A DNA stretch of 64,000 nucleotides from Ectocarpus siliculosus (Eukaryota > Sar > Phaeophyceae > Ectocarpales > Ectocarpaceae): positions 3,290,652-3,354,651 of the forward strand of contig FN649758.1 in assembly GCA_000310025.1 (NCBI GenBank), in the 5' to 3' direction. A program made the position numbers and the translations under genes. Shown piece after piece: positions 46,663 to 58,720 of the stretch (positions within the stretch are counted from its first letter, which is position 1; each line of letters opens with the position of its first letter). The notes beneath the pieces were generated by a model that did no database searches, was not told where the DNA came from, and saw nothing but the letters and a program-made list of their open reading frames with translations.

Positions 46663-49318
46663 CATTGTATGGGTCTCCGACCGCGCGCCGTTGCTAACCC
46701 CGCCGCTGGAGCTGCCGGCGCCGGCGGGCGAGGGGGGGGATTCAGATGTCGCCGCCGCACCGACGTTTTTAATTGAGTACATTGCACCGCCTCTCTTACC
46801 CCCCTCACCGTTCGCCCGAACCCCCACTTCACCCGCTGCCATACCCTCACAGGCGCCGCCGGCAACTTCCACACCACCATCGCCGGCGGCGCCGTCTACC
46901 GCAGCCCCGCCACCGGTCACCACCACCGCGCCGCCTGCAACGCCGTTCGCCGCCGCGCCACCGGTCACCACCACCGCGCCGCCTGCAACGCCGTTCGCCG
47001 CCGCGCCACCGGTCACCACCACCGCGCCGCCTGCAACGCCGTTCGCCGCCGCGCCACCGGTCACCACCACCGCGCCGCCTGCAACGCCGTTCGCCGCCGC
47101 GCCACCGGTCACCACCACCGCGCCGCCTGCAACGCCGTTCGTCGCCGGGCCACCGCCTGCTCCGTCAGTAACACCGTCTCCCGCCGCCGTGCCGCCCGGT
47201 GCCGCGCCATCGACCAACATGCCGCCGCTCACCACGAGGACCATCCGTGAACTGGACGTGGGACGCGGGGACATGAGGGTTTCTGGGCGCACGAGGGCAG
47301 CCGCTAAGGACCAGGGGGGGGGGCGGGCTTCGTCAATGCCGCCCCTCTCTGCCAGGGCCAATCGAGAGCTGGACTTGGGACGAGAGACGCGGGTGCCGGG
47401 GAGGTTGAGGGATCGGAGGGTGCGTTTCCAGGATGAAGGGGACGAGCGGTCGACGACACATGGCGGGAGCGGCGACGCTCCCGCCCACCGCTTCGGACTT
47501 GTTTCCCTGCAGGACAAGACAACGCTCCTGTCAACCCTCACCACTCGCAGCGTCGTCGATGGGGGGAGAAAGGAGATCCCGAGTTCAGCCAGAGGACATG
47601 CTGGAGCGGAGCTGGGGGGGGAAGAGCGGGGGGGCACGAAAACAGAAGGACTGCGTGAAGAAGTCCCATTTGCGTGCGCCACCTTACTTGCCTCCCGCGA
47701 GGACATTGATCGCGCGATGAGGGATTTAGATCCCCCGGAAGTGGCACCGGACTTGCCCCAATGCTATGCTAGTGACTTGCGCGTCCCCAAAACGTATAGG
47801 GAGGCTGTGTCCTCTGAGCATGCTGACTTGTGGATGGCATCTGTAGAGAGGGAGTTCAGAGGTCTGATCGAGGCTGGTACCTTTGAGGAAGTATTGTAGC
47901 AACCAGAGAGTGTTATCAAGGCGAAGTGGGTATTTGATTGGAAGTCTGATGAATACGGATGGCCAACTAGTGTGAAATCACGGCTAGTAGCGAGAGGAGA
48001 TATGCAGCGAGTACATGTAGATTGTGGAGAGACGTATGCACCGACTGTAGCGGTTTCTAGCGTTCGTTTATTGGCAGCGATGGCGTGTGAGCAAAATCTT
48101 TCTCTCCGTCATTTTGACATCAAGCAAGCATTTGTCCAGTCGGATTTGGATGAGGATGTTTTCATGCGTCTGCCAGAGGGGTGTGGTAGATTGTCAGGTA
48201 TGATAGTGAAGTTGAACAAGAGTCTGTATGGCCTTAAGCAGGCATCGAGGAAATGGCATTCACACTTGGCGGGGTGTTTGGTTTGTTTGGGTTTTATTCA
48301 ATGCATGGCGGATACGTGTGTGTTTCGATTGATTGAGGAGGGAAGAGTGGTAGTAACTCTGGTGGTACATGTAGATGATATATTTTCGATAGGAGAGGAG
48401 GAGAGATGTGACCAGTTTGGCAGAGATCTCAACACCATGGTACCGGTGAAGAATCTTGGGGATTTGAGGTGGTATTCAGGATGCTTTTATGAGAGAGATT
48501 GGGATGCAGGGACTTTGAAGATATCGCAGCAGACGTACGCTGAAGAGTTGGGGATGGAGTTTGGGGTAGAGTACGGGAAGGAAATTCCTCTTCCTGTAGG
48601 GTTGAAGCTTTCAGAGTTTGACCAAGATGAAGAAGTGGTATCAAGGCCTTTTCGTGAGCTGATAGGATCATTGATGTGGCTGGCAACGCAAACGAGGCCA
48701 GATATCGCGAACGCAGTGAGAGCGGTAGCACGGTACTGTGCCTCTCCCAAAGAGATTCATTGGAGAGCAGGTCTTGGTATTTTGGGGTATGTGGTAAGGA
48801 CTAGTGCCTTGGGTATTACATTCAGGAGGGGTAGTGTAGCAGGGTTGAGCATGGAGGTGTTCGCAGACGCAGACTATGCAAGTAAGGCTGCCGATAGGAG
48901 GTCTGTGTCAGGAGGGTTGGTGATGTGTGGGGGGGGATGTATTTCTTGGTTTTCAAGGACGCAGAAGTGCGTTACGTTGAGCACGACAGAGGCGGAGTAT
49001 GTCTCCCTTGCGGATGTGATGAAGGAAGTGTTGTTTCTGAGGCAAGTATGGCGTTTCATGTTGCCAGAAGCCGGTATGCCGTGTATTCCGGTGTTCGAGG
49101 ATAACCAGGGGGCTATTCAGTTGGCACAGAACCCAATTAGCAACAGTAACTCGAAGCACATCGACGTAAGGCACCACTTTATCAGGGATTTGGTACGCAG
49201 GAAGGAGATTTCGATTTTTCACGTGGAATCGGCGTATCAACATGCTGACTTCCTCACGAAGGCACTTAACGTGGGAAATTTCGAGTTTCATCGTAACTTC
49301 GTAATGAGTATGGATTAA
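46514..49318 (+). pseudogene. copia pol, reverse transcriptase and RNase H with internal stop
   Basis: One frame with a single TAG at 47897-47899, just before the RT palm region (KAKWVFDWKSDEYGWP). After it: RLVARGDMQ, ETYAPTVAVSSVR, FDIKQAFVQSDLDEDVFMRLPEG, the catalytic VHVDDIF (about 48367), LIGSLMWLATQTRPDIANAV, and RNase H motifs TTEAEYVSLAD, FEDNQGAIQLAQNP, KHIDVRHHFIRD, DFLTKAL. The stop is TAA at 49316-49318. The region before RT holds a 48-bp tandem repeat. Confidence 0.9.
46910..47149 (+). repeat. 48-bp coding minisatellite, five units
   Basis: Five successive copies of a 16-residue unit PPVTTTAPPATPFAAA in the Pro-rich spacer between integrase and reverse transcriptase; only the last copy differs at its end (FVAG). 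High identity between units points to recent expansion. Confidence 0.9.
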
Positions 49319-49600
49319 GATTTTTATGTTTGGGTTTATTTTGTGTGCGATCAAACAACTAGGGTGGCAATATTTTGCATTTTTGCCTATGGTTTTTCTC
49401 AATGGATGGTGTTCTAGGCTGGGGGGCAATTAGTTCGCTGAAGTTCGAAGAATTATAACTGGTATGATCGGGGAAGGGTATTGATGTCTAGCCAAGAAGG
49501 CTATTGTTCTGGAGTTGAATTGAGTTTATGATTTTATTTTCTTGTGTTTTGGAGTTCTTGAGGATCGAAAAAGACATGGCATGGTCACAAGCAGGGGGGC

Positions 49601-49900
49601 TGATAGATATACTTGTAGCAATGCCAAGTGGTTGTAGGATTGTATGGTACGTGGAATGTATTTCCAGGGTGTGCAAGGTACCCCTGTTGTATACTGCGTC
49701 GCCCCCGTACTGATGGTGCGTGCGCGTGTGCGTGCAGTTCGTTCATGTGTTCATGTGAGTCCATGTTTTTCATGTGAAGAAGAAGTCTATACAACAAGCC
49801 CAGCACATCTTTCCTCCTTGGCGCGAGTTCGCCGAGTTGCCGACACCCTATTCAACACACGTCTTGCGACAAGCTACCCCCAGTTCGGATCATCCTAACA
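49601..49900 (+). repeat. Right LTR
   Basis: 300 bp, matching the left LTR by visual comparison, preceded by a purine tract and followed by the target duplication CGTGT. Confidence 0.95.
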
Positions 49901-49905
49901 CGTGT

Positions 49906-51103
49906 CCCGTGCGCCGTCCCACGCATGCCGTGGCGCCCCATAGGTCCCACGAGACGTCCAGCGACTCCCATGAGGCGTGTCGGATGGCTGGAACGCAAGA
50001 TGGACGTTTCATGGGACAATCTCAGTATGAACTGGCCGGCAACAATTAACTGTCTGCCGGAAAGCGGCAGCGGGGTATGCATGCTACGTTTTTCTTCGTA
50101 TATCCTACTGTATCTACCGTACCACAACGGGTTCCGCCCTGTACCGCCCCTTTGGCATGCCTTATTTTTATGGCAGCCTATGAGTCTGTTACGGCTGAGG
50201 TAGATTACTACTATGGGTGAACCAGCGCGAGTTGTTGCTATTGGTATTGCCGCAATTATTATTTCGTCGTCTTCATATCAAGAACCAATCTGACATCTAT
50301 CCCGAACTTCGCCTTGAACCAACTACCGTTCAAGCCAAAGCAAGAATTCTGTGGTTAGGAGACGTTCCATTATGAGACGCAAAACAACAATTTTTTATGA
50401 AGAAAGTCGCCGCTCGGTCGCACCAGTGAATAAATTGGTGTCCTCGCAGCCGAAAACGCTAACACCAGAGACTCACAAAAATACAACGCTCCCGCAAAAC
50501 GACAAGTGCCTGAAACTTTTGCATGTCTGCAAGAACAACATTTGCTGCACGGCTATATATAGCACAGGACTCTTTGGAACCCGATAAATCAATTCGGAAG
50601 CCCATTCATACTACTAAAGGACGATCATGTCAAAAGCGCACCCATTTGCCAAACCGGGGAAGTATTTTCTCAGTTTAGTTGCGCCGGGCAGGGGAAATCC
50701 CACTCCACGCCCTGGAGGGGCAAGAAAAGGCGATTCGCATCAAATCAACTAACAGGCACAGAAGAACACATGGTCGACACGGTTTAACCATGTGTGTTTG
50801 CAAGAAGATGCTTCTGAAAAGCACGTTCTGCGTCCGAGGGTTTCCTGTGCTATTGCATTGCCGGGGAGCAACCTGTCAGAGGCTCATCGCCAACCACGTA
50901 AACACCACCTCACCCATGCATAGGTTGGTGGGTGAGGGGGTCATCAAGCACGGACGGCTCTCTCGTTCATGAACCAGCAATATTTTTAGCGCCAGCAAGG
51001 AAACCTACTAAACGAATATCAATCTACAACTGCTCCCAACGGTGCGGCATTCACTACGAACTACGACCCAAATCAAGAGGAAGGAGAACCGCCGCACATA
51101 ACC
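49906..51103. other. Intergenic, no gene seen
   Basis: Begins with the degenerate repeat that continues from the other side of the retrotransposon. Only short frames after that; the 3' UTR of the DRC12-like gene should lie in the last few hundred bases. Confidence 0.5.
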
Positions 51104-54100
51104 TCATTTGTGCGGTGCTTCGGAAAGGGTGGCTAGGGAGACTTCTTCCAATCGGCGCTGAAGCGGGATGCTATCATCCGCATCGAATCCAGTGCTGTTA
51201 ACCTGGTTGATCACGTTTCGTGCAGATCGCGCCCAGAACGACAGGCGAGCGCGCTCGATTAAATGCGTTTGCGGGACCCTACTCTCATGTAGACATAGAT
51301 AGGTGTCCAGATAGACAATACCGAATGTAAATTCCGTGGCGGTTGTATTGCCCAATGGATTTGCAAAGTTTCCAATTACAAGCATTCCTCTGGCATGTCT
51401 GCTGGCTGGCTCAGAGGAACGAGAGCTATTCGTTGGAAGCCCTACCACGGTTTAGAATACACGCCTCGGTGATCGGTTTGGACATGGTTCTCACGTTTGA
51501 GGGAGCGTTGGTTATTTCGCCAACGGCAGGATGCCTGGCAGATAAGGTAATGCGTGCGGTCATTGAAGTCGAAGAGTGGGGGCTGTGTAACCTATCGCCC
51601 CGTCTGGCTTCCCCCGACGGGCTCAAACGTCGAGGGGCAACACTCGAAGCCACCTTGCTTGGGCGACTTGATGATGCAACGGTTGCGTTTCTACATACAT
51701 TGGGAAAGTGCGCGGTTTCTTCGTATCAGCCGTACCTACGGTATCTGGGAGGTACCAGTACAAAAAACATACAGAGTACGTGTACCTCGATTCTCTCGCG
51801 CATCCGGTCAAGGGTTTCCTTGAGCATGTCGCCGAACTCTTGTGCCATATCTTCCATTTTCACCCTCATCTGAATACAAGGCAGTACACAAGAGGAAGCC
51901 AACGAGGCAACGAACACATACATGCCGGGCACCGCCGGGCACATCAAACCAACTAAAACGTCGGTGATGAGCGTTTCACAGCTGGTTTTGTAAACTCCAG
52001 GGAATATTCGACAATGTCGTAAACGCGCGGCCGAACGCTCAGGTGGGAGATCAAATGTAAACGAAAACGACTTCTCCACGCCCCAAGAGGGAGCGAAACC
52101 GACAATCAAGCGCTAGGAAAGCTCTTGACGAGAACTACCTATTGAAGCATTGCCAACCTCTTGGTTGGAGAACCATCGAGCTACACCAATCGCACGCACG
52201 CCTGTGCGTTTCTCCGCGTAGTAACGATAGTCCTTCAGACACGATCATACTGTGGACAAGTGTAGGGAAACCCTGACCAATTTACACTGGTACCATCGTT
52301 TTTTGTTTTTGCTCTTCCTTTGAGTAGAATAAGAGTTCCTTTAAGTAGAATAAGAGGATTTTTTTGTTTTTCATCACAAAGCCAAAATCAGAAATCAATG
52401 TTCAACATGCTATACGCGGCGTGTGCTGCGTCTTGCTTCGTTGTCGAGCACGACCCTCCGCCCGTACGCTTTCGGGGACTTGAGTTTGCCTTCCGCACGA
52501 AAGGTATATATTTGACGACGAGCAACGGGCGATCTGAGCCCCACTGGCACACGCTGGTGATCACTGGTACGTGCGATGGTCGTGCAAATTCTACAGGTCA
52601 CAATATGAAAGACGCTTTGCCTACCTGGGAGATTTCCTTATCCTTGGCGGCTATGATAGAGTCCTTCTCCTTCACGGCTTGCTCAAGCTCGAGCCTTGAT
52701 CGCTCTAACTCGTCCTGTAGGGCCTGGCATGCCGGTCGTAACAACACCAAAGAGAGAGCGTCAGGCATGTACCCTCCCCCAGGGGATAAGCCGAGGCTGA
52801 GGAAACACGTGGTTCGGAAGGTCACTGAGTTGCGTTTGTCCTCGATGAAACTGTATCGAAAAAACTCCACCGACCACGTTCAGGTGCCCACTGCCACCAC
52901 CGCGCCGTAGAGAGCTAGCAGACACCGAATACCAACGCAAAAGTATGGGTATTCTCTACATAGCGCTTGGATATACAAGGGGGGGGGGGGGGGGGTCCGC
53001 TAGCATTGTACGTGGTACACGATTGTGTTATTTTTCTTGGTCACCACTTCGGCAGCTATGCCGCGTAGGGGATGCGCGAACCACGGTTGAAAGGGATGGG
53101 CTGAGGCCTAACGTGTGCAAGTGCTGCCTCACGAAACGTTGTTGGTTCGGTGGCCAGCGGTCCGTTCCGTTGGAATCGACCTCTGTCAATGGTACCCGTT
53201 CCTCGGAGAGACTATCACCTGTATGGTGCCTTCTAGCTGGTTGATGCGGTTCAGAAGCTCCTCCTGCATTCCCTTATACTGGCGTGTCATGTCCCGCGTG
53301 ATGTCGAGGGTCCCTGTGATTCCAGAGGAGCATGAATGTCGACCACCCTTTGTCATCGGGGGAAGCTCGCAGTACACGGGTTATACATCGATGTTCATCG
53401 GAAGGTAGCAGTGATCATACACTACTCACCTATGATTTGACCTTCCGTTGCTACCCTAGCTGCCTGACATACGGGTGGCACCATTCGTCCGTAACCGACA
53501 TTCAGTTTCTGGATATTAATGTTGTTCACGGCCCATGAGGTGGGGAACTATCACCCAAACTCCGTGCGCAAGCGAATTTACTTCGTTAGACCTCCACACG
53601 CGATACCTCGGTCGATAGCGTGTGGTAGTATCGTGCTCGAATAGTGGTCCGCGAGGGACTTGTTGTGTTTGGTTTCCTTACCGATCTGTTCGTTCTTGAT
53701 TTTACGCTGCATTTCCTGGATTTGCTCGACCATTTCTCGCTTCTGCTCCAGCGCACTGCTGGTTTCATCGGTCCTGCCGGCTACGATAGTGTGGAGACAG
53801 TTGGGGGAGCGGGGCAGAAGGGCGGTCGATATCGATACTTCCCCTTTTCGAAACGCATCTTCCCGCCGTAGGACATGGAATCGTCACCTTAAGCACATAG
53901 AGGGTAGTGGGTGTTACGATGGGTCTCCGGGAGTCACCATTTGAAGGAACAATCCGCTGCATCATTTTAGTTGCAGACTCACCAAATTGTGTACTACACT
54001 CACGGGCAGGAACCAAGTGACTCGTCCCGCAGTGCAAGTCGTGAGCCAAACGCGGGGACAATCCCGTCAAGAAGAGACATGTATTGAACAACTTGCAGTA

Positions 54101-55743
54101 AACAATGTCTGATGACACACATCAATACTGCGTGCCTTGATCCCACACAGGACAGAGCAGAACGCGAAGGAGGACTACGGTGGTGGTGACTAATCAGCGC
54201 CATGATCTAGATCGGCTTTATTAACCCTGGGTGGTCGATATCAGGAATGCCAATCCCAGCGACAGTTCGCCGGAAGGACTCGTTCCTTAGAACAGAATAT
54301 CTTACAGAAGTCTCGAAAAGAGAACGGGTGGAACTGAAGGCGCATATCACAGCAGGCATGTGACCCCGATCGCTAACCCTCGGAAACGGGCAAGCATGTC
54401 GTCTACAGTACGCACTACTGTAGTCTAAGGCATCCAGGTGTATTGGGATAGTTATGAGAAGAGCAGGTGGCGTGTGGAGACTAACGAGATGGTAGCCGTT
54501 CCTCACCGAGTTGTATCTGCAACGACTGTAAGGCCGCCTGGAACATGTTGGCCTTGTCGGCGTCCGATAGCGGTGCTCCATCTTCTGCGGCTTCCCCTGT
54601 GGCACGGCGCATTGTTTGAGGGTGAAAAGCACGGAATAAGACAACCGTGCTAAGATGCACGCGGCCACCCACAGACTAACTTGCTACGTGTACCGCCGGC
54701 GAGGGTCTACGATAGGTATATGAGGCTGCTACGGGGAAGGAACACCTGGATACAAATTGCTTGTTTCCACACCTGCGCGGCGGATAAGGAATTGGCGAAG
54801 AGCTGCTAGACTAGAATTTCTTTTACCGATGGCCACGTTAAGGGCACGATGCCAACGGTTCTGGACGAACTTATTCCGTACATACGGGTATGCGGGCGAA
54901 TTGCTCTTATGTAGGTGGGAAAACCACCAGGAAGCAAACCATCGGCTATGGTCTAGCCTATGACAATCGTACACTGGTCAAAACAGTTGAATTCATGTGC
55001 TCAACGTTTCTGCTGTCTACGGCACAACAACTGGGTCTACAGTACAGCGAAGATACAAAGCAAAGAGAAGGGAGGCGATCGAAGTGTACCACTCAAAATT
55101 TACTACGGCCAGAGAGTTGGGCAACCTGTCCGGCTCTAACGAAGATGGAGTTAAGGTTGATGGCGTGCTCTGACCGCGGCACGCTTGCTTGTAGAAGTCT
55201 ATTTTCGAATATTGCTGGACGGGGGGATGGGTTCTGGAGTCCTAAAGACACAATCATCGACCATGTCGCGAGGATAGTCATGTTCTATGCGTTCGAGGCT
55301 TCTATTGCTGGACTATATGAGGACCGCCAAATGTTTGAAAAGCAACGTCGTCCGGCTCGGTCGTGAGTTGAAGATGTGGGGTTGTATCAAGTTGTCGCGT
55401 AAATCCCGTACAAAGAGAATACATGTGTACTGTTAAGTCTCGAATTATGCCGACAATTTCCAAGAGTGACCCACAGTCTTCCCCTGGAGAGCAGAGCTCC
55501 GATATGGTGTGATATGGAAGAATTCCCCTGCGGTGCAGGATTTAAGTTGGTTAACGCAACAAGGGTTCAACAACTGACAGACGTCGATCCCCCGACGACA
55601 TGAATATGGAAAAAGATCCAAGATTCATCAGCTGACACGAGCTGGTCGACGAACGAATTCTAGGCTACGCAATCCGCATCCCTCGCACCACGCCACTCAC
55701 CTGCTTTCCCCTTTTTATCTCCCTTCTTCTTCTTGGGTCCCAT
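51104..55743 (-). CDS. DRC12/CCDC153-like ciliary coiled-coil protein
   Basis: Complete seven-exon minus-strand model with matching phases: 55701-55743, 54507-54596, 53682-53780, 53219-53313, 52625-52723, 51786-51869 and 51104-51202, giving 202 residues. The start is MGPKKKKGDKKGKA, a Lys-rich N-terminus frequent in axonemal proteins. Then comes an almost continuous coiled coil: ADKANMFQAALQSLQIQL, TDETSSALEQKREMVEQI, DITRDMTRQYKGMQEELLNR, ERSRLELEQAVKEKDSIIAA, FGDMLKETLDRMRERIE, and a C-terminal IPLQRRLEEVSL. Length and the DMTRQYK-x-MQ-x-EL and RRLEE-x-(N/S)L patterns fit the DRC12 (CCDC153) component of the nexin-dynein regulatory complex (family assignment from memory). It would act in motile cilia of flagellated cells. 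Alternative: another small coiled-coil axonemal protein. No truncation seen. Confidence 0.8.
52979..52995 (+). repeat. G homopolymer run of 17
   Basis: Uninterrupted G run inside an intron of the DRC12-like gene (C run on the coding strand). Possibly length-variable or an assembly weak point. Confidence 0.8.
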
Positions 55744-57682
55744 GTCTCACGCAGTGTCGCGATCCAAAAGATGTCCTCCGTGTACCTGGTACCTTCGCAG
55801 TTCGCCGGTCAAGAGGGTCAATGGGGGCTCCGCAGAAAAGGATATGTACATGGTACCCTGCGCTGTAAATCACGGGACCCCGCAGAGAACGGGACGAAGA
55901 ACGATCCGAAGAACGGGACTGCCGCTGTCGTAATATCCACACAGCCCGTACAGGAGCCTGCTGCTCTGCCGCTCCTCTGCAGGACGCCGCATACACTGCG
56001 AGAGGAGCACGCGACACAGGGATCATTGTGCGAAACCTCCGTTCTATCATGTTGGCCCGCATCAAGGAGTATTTCGAAGACAGAGGTGTGTTCGCGGGGC
56101 GTTCAAGATACCTGGACCTGCGTGTGCGCTGTTGTCCTGTCCAAGACAGCAGCGTTCATGATCCCTTCAACAGGCACCGTGATCTTAAACTATAGGGTAC
56201 GCTGCTGCTGTACAGACTCCGCTTGCACTGTTGTGCACACCATTACGATATCGATGTAAGAGCACTCCAAAGATTCGTGGATATAAGAGCAATCCAACTC
56301 ATCGAACAGATACATCTGCGGTGGGAAAAGGCGGCGAAATGCAACATATACCTGTGCTGCTGTACCGTTCAGGGGACACTCTGAGTCCGTCGCCGAGATG
56401 CTGCAGGACAATAACTGCTGTATGTGGTATGGTCGTGGGGCTGTTCACGATCTTGTCGAAATATTTTAACCCCGCAGACAAAAGAAGAGACATGTACTTC
56501 TATAGACGTAACAGCAACCTCCACCTATAGGCCATGCGGGCAGCCCGCGACAGGGTGGTGGCCACAGACAGAGTCATAGAGGGTTGATGGGTGGTCACGC
56601 TGCGGCCGGTTGGAAAGGTAGCCTTGTAGACCTCGAAATGATCAGTCGTCTAGCTGCCTCGACTACTCTATTTTCAGAGTCTATTTTCCAATGATCAGTG
56701 AAAAAAGTGTTTCCGTACTGTCCCCCCCTCATGTCAAGCCCTGCCGCTGCCAGCTCACTGTACATGTGGAGCTCCTGTTTTTTTCCACAATATCATATAA
56801 TCACACAAGCACACCAGCACACCAGCACACACCTACGCAGCGGCTTCCTAGCTCCGGGCGAGGGAATGTGTGCTTGTGTGATGTGCATGTACACATGTCG
56901 TGTCTTGGGAAGTGCCTTGTTTGACTCGTCTACACTTGTGTAGTGTAGCAGCACGATGACTGCTGGATCTTTGGAATGCACGATTGATTGTACGAATAGT
57001 GAGCACGATATCCTGGCTTCGGCTGGCTTAAAATTCCCCTTTTGCATCCCTCCACTCTTTGATCAGTGGCTGCCTACATGTAGGTTCGGGCAAAGGTATG
57101 TGTGGTGCTGTGATGTGTGTCTCTATGAAATAATGTACGGACATCAATTTTGGCATTCGCATTTCGCGCATGGCGTATTTTTGTGCCCGCTTCCCGAGAC
57201 CTACCTACAGAGCAGGTTTTCCCGCTGGGTCACCGGTTAGCGCGGTCAATGCAAGAATTAATGACACACCTATGGACTTCGCAACACCCGCGGCGAGGAG
57301 GGATACAGAGCGCGGGAACTCCACGGCTTGCCACCACGCCAGCTTTTGCAAATGATCAATCAATGACCAATCAGTTTTCAATAGTTAGCTTTCAACCCTC
57401 CCTCTCGGCCAGCAACGGCGATATGTTTTTTAGGGCTAGACTTGCGGCTGTGGGGTTCAAGATAGGTGCGGTTGTGCGCCAGCCTGTTGCACCCGCAGTG
57501 TTGGAGCAACAACGATAGTTTGAGCTTCGCCAGAGCTAGATATGTAGAGGAGCTCTCGACCCTAAACACAAGTGTATTTTTTATGTACTGGACATGCAGT
57601 GTGCGCCAAAGCCGGGGGGTTTGGGTAAGGGGCGTGAGCGCTGAATTCGCCCGCACAGGTTGGAACGTATGTCTTCTCTGTC

Positions 57683-57686
<4 letters not shown>

Positions 57687-57738
<52 letters not shown>
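57687..57738. repeat. CT dinucleotide microsatellite
   Basis: About 26 CT units in the part of copy B that copy A lacks. Confidence 0.95.
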
Positions 57739-57741
<3 letters not shown>

Positions 57742-57952
57742 CTCTCTGTATCTTTTTCTCTCTCTCTGGAATCAAATGGCTAGCTAGTCACGTCAAACAA
57801 GTGATACGGAACATTTAAGAAGATCTATTCGGCGTCTTTTTACGGCATGAGGCAAGCTTCTCCGGCTGCGGCAACGACTGTTGTAACACATGCCCGTTCT
57901 TCCTCGACCTCCTTGTGCTTCTCCCCCTTGCTGTCTCCTCTTGTGCCTGCAG

Positions 57953-58720
57953 GCGTGACGGCGAGCAACCTTCCCAAGGTGATCGCCGTGCATCAGTGCT
58001 TGAGCGTGGCCTTCCTGGCGCTTACCTGGCAGCACGAGATAAATGGACGGAGATAGACAGACAGAACAGACGAGAGCAAATTGTGCTGCCCCGGTAGCGT
58101 CTTCGATCTCAAAACCATGCATGGCGTCCCCACTCATTGTTTCTCCTGGCTATATAGAATACGCCAGGTAAAGTGCCAAACTCTTAGTGTGGGGGCACCT
58201 TCATGAAGGGAACATTTTCTCTCCGTGTCGTTATTTCTGCTCTCGCGTGACTCACCCGTGCCCCCTCTCCCGCCGCTCGTGTGGATCTTGTAAGGTGGTA
58301 CAAAAGTGGTCGGTGTCATCCTACGCCCATGGCACGATACGTCATTTAGCTGATTATACATCCGTGTTTCTTCTCGTCCGCTTGCTTGCTGTCCGTATGC
58401 GTCGCTTTGTGCGCCATGTCTCTTTTTTGTCGATGTTTCTTTAATCTCTACCTTACAAAAAGGCCCAACAAGAGAGGAATCGACTCCGGCAGAGTGGCGA
58501 TCTCCCTAGCGTAGTCGACCCTGTTGCGCAAGCTCGCCAAGCCGGTGGCCATCCCGGGAAAGCTCTGGCTCAAGTTCAAGCTCTCGCAAACATTCCTGGT
58601 CGGCGACGACCGCGACAACGGCAATGAAAGCACCGACAGGGGTACCAGAAGGCCGTTGGTAAAAGAAGCATGTTCGGGGACCGGAGGATCGACGTAGCTG
58701 AGGAAGGGAAGACGATCTGG
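57953..58720 (+). pseudogene. DUF1279-like pseudogene in copy B
   Basis: Retains the exon with VTASNLPKVIAVHQCLSVAFLALTW after an intact acceptor, then diverges. The counterpart of the third exon (PINKTIQN region) is deleted. The acceptor before the last exon has changed from ATCAG to AAAAG, and the last exon carries an in-frame TAG at 58512-58514 where copy A has a Glu codon (LAESTLF). The remaining text (RKLAKPVAIPGKLWLKFKLSQ) is still clearly related. Confidence 0.8.

Larger units (their letters stand above)
42586..49900 (+). mobile_element. Ty1/copia-type LTR retrotransposon, full length but defective
   Basis: 7315-bp element bounded by 300-bp direct LTRs (TG...CA ends) and a 5-bp target duplication CGTGT (42581-42585 and 49901-49905). 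Order gag, integrase, reverse transcriptase, RNase H is that of Ty1/copia (Pseudoviridae-like). The polypurine tract AGCAGGGGGGC lies directly before the right LTR. By eye the LTRs are identical, which implies a recent insertion, yet gag and pol carry at least two frame changes and one in-frame stop, and no protease motif (D-S/T-G) was found. A primer-binding site matching initiator tRNA-Met was not seen after the left LTR. Confidence 0.95.

Noticed and set aside
46579-47706. Minus-strand frame of 375 codons across copia pol
   Set aside because: Mirror of the Pro/Thr/Ala repeat and spacer; the plus strand carries the conserved retroelement domains.
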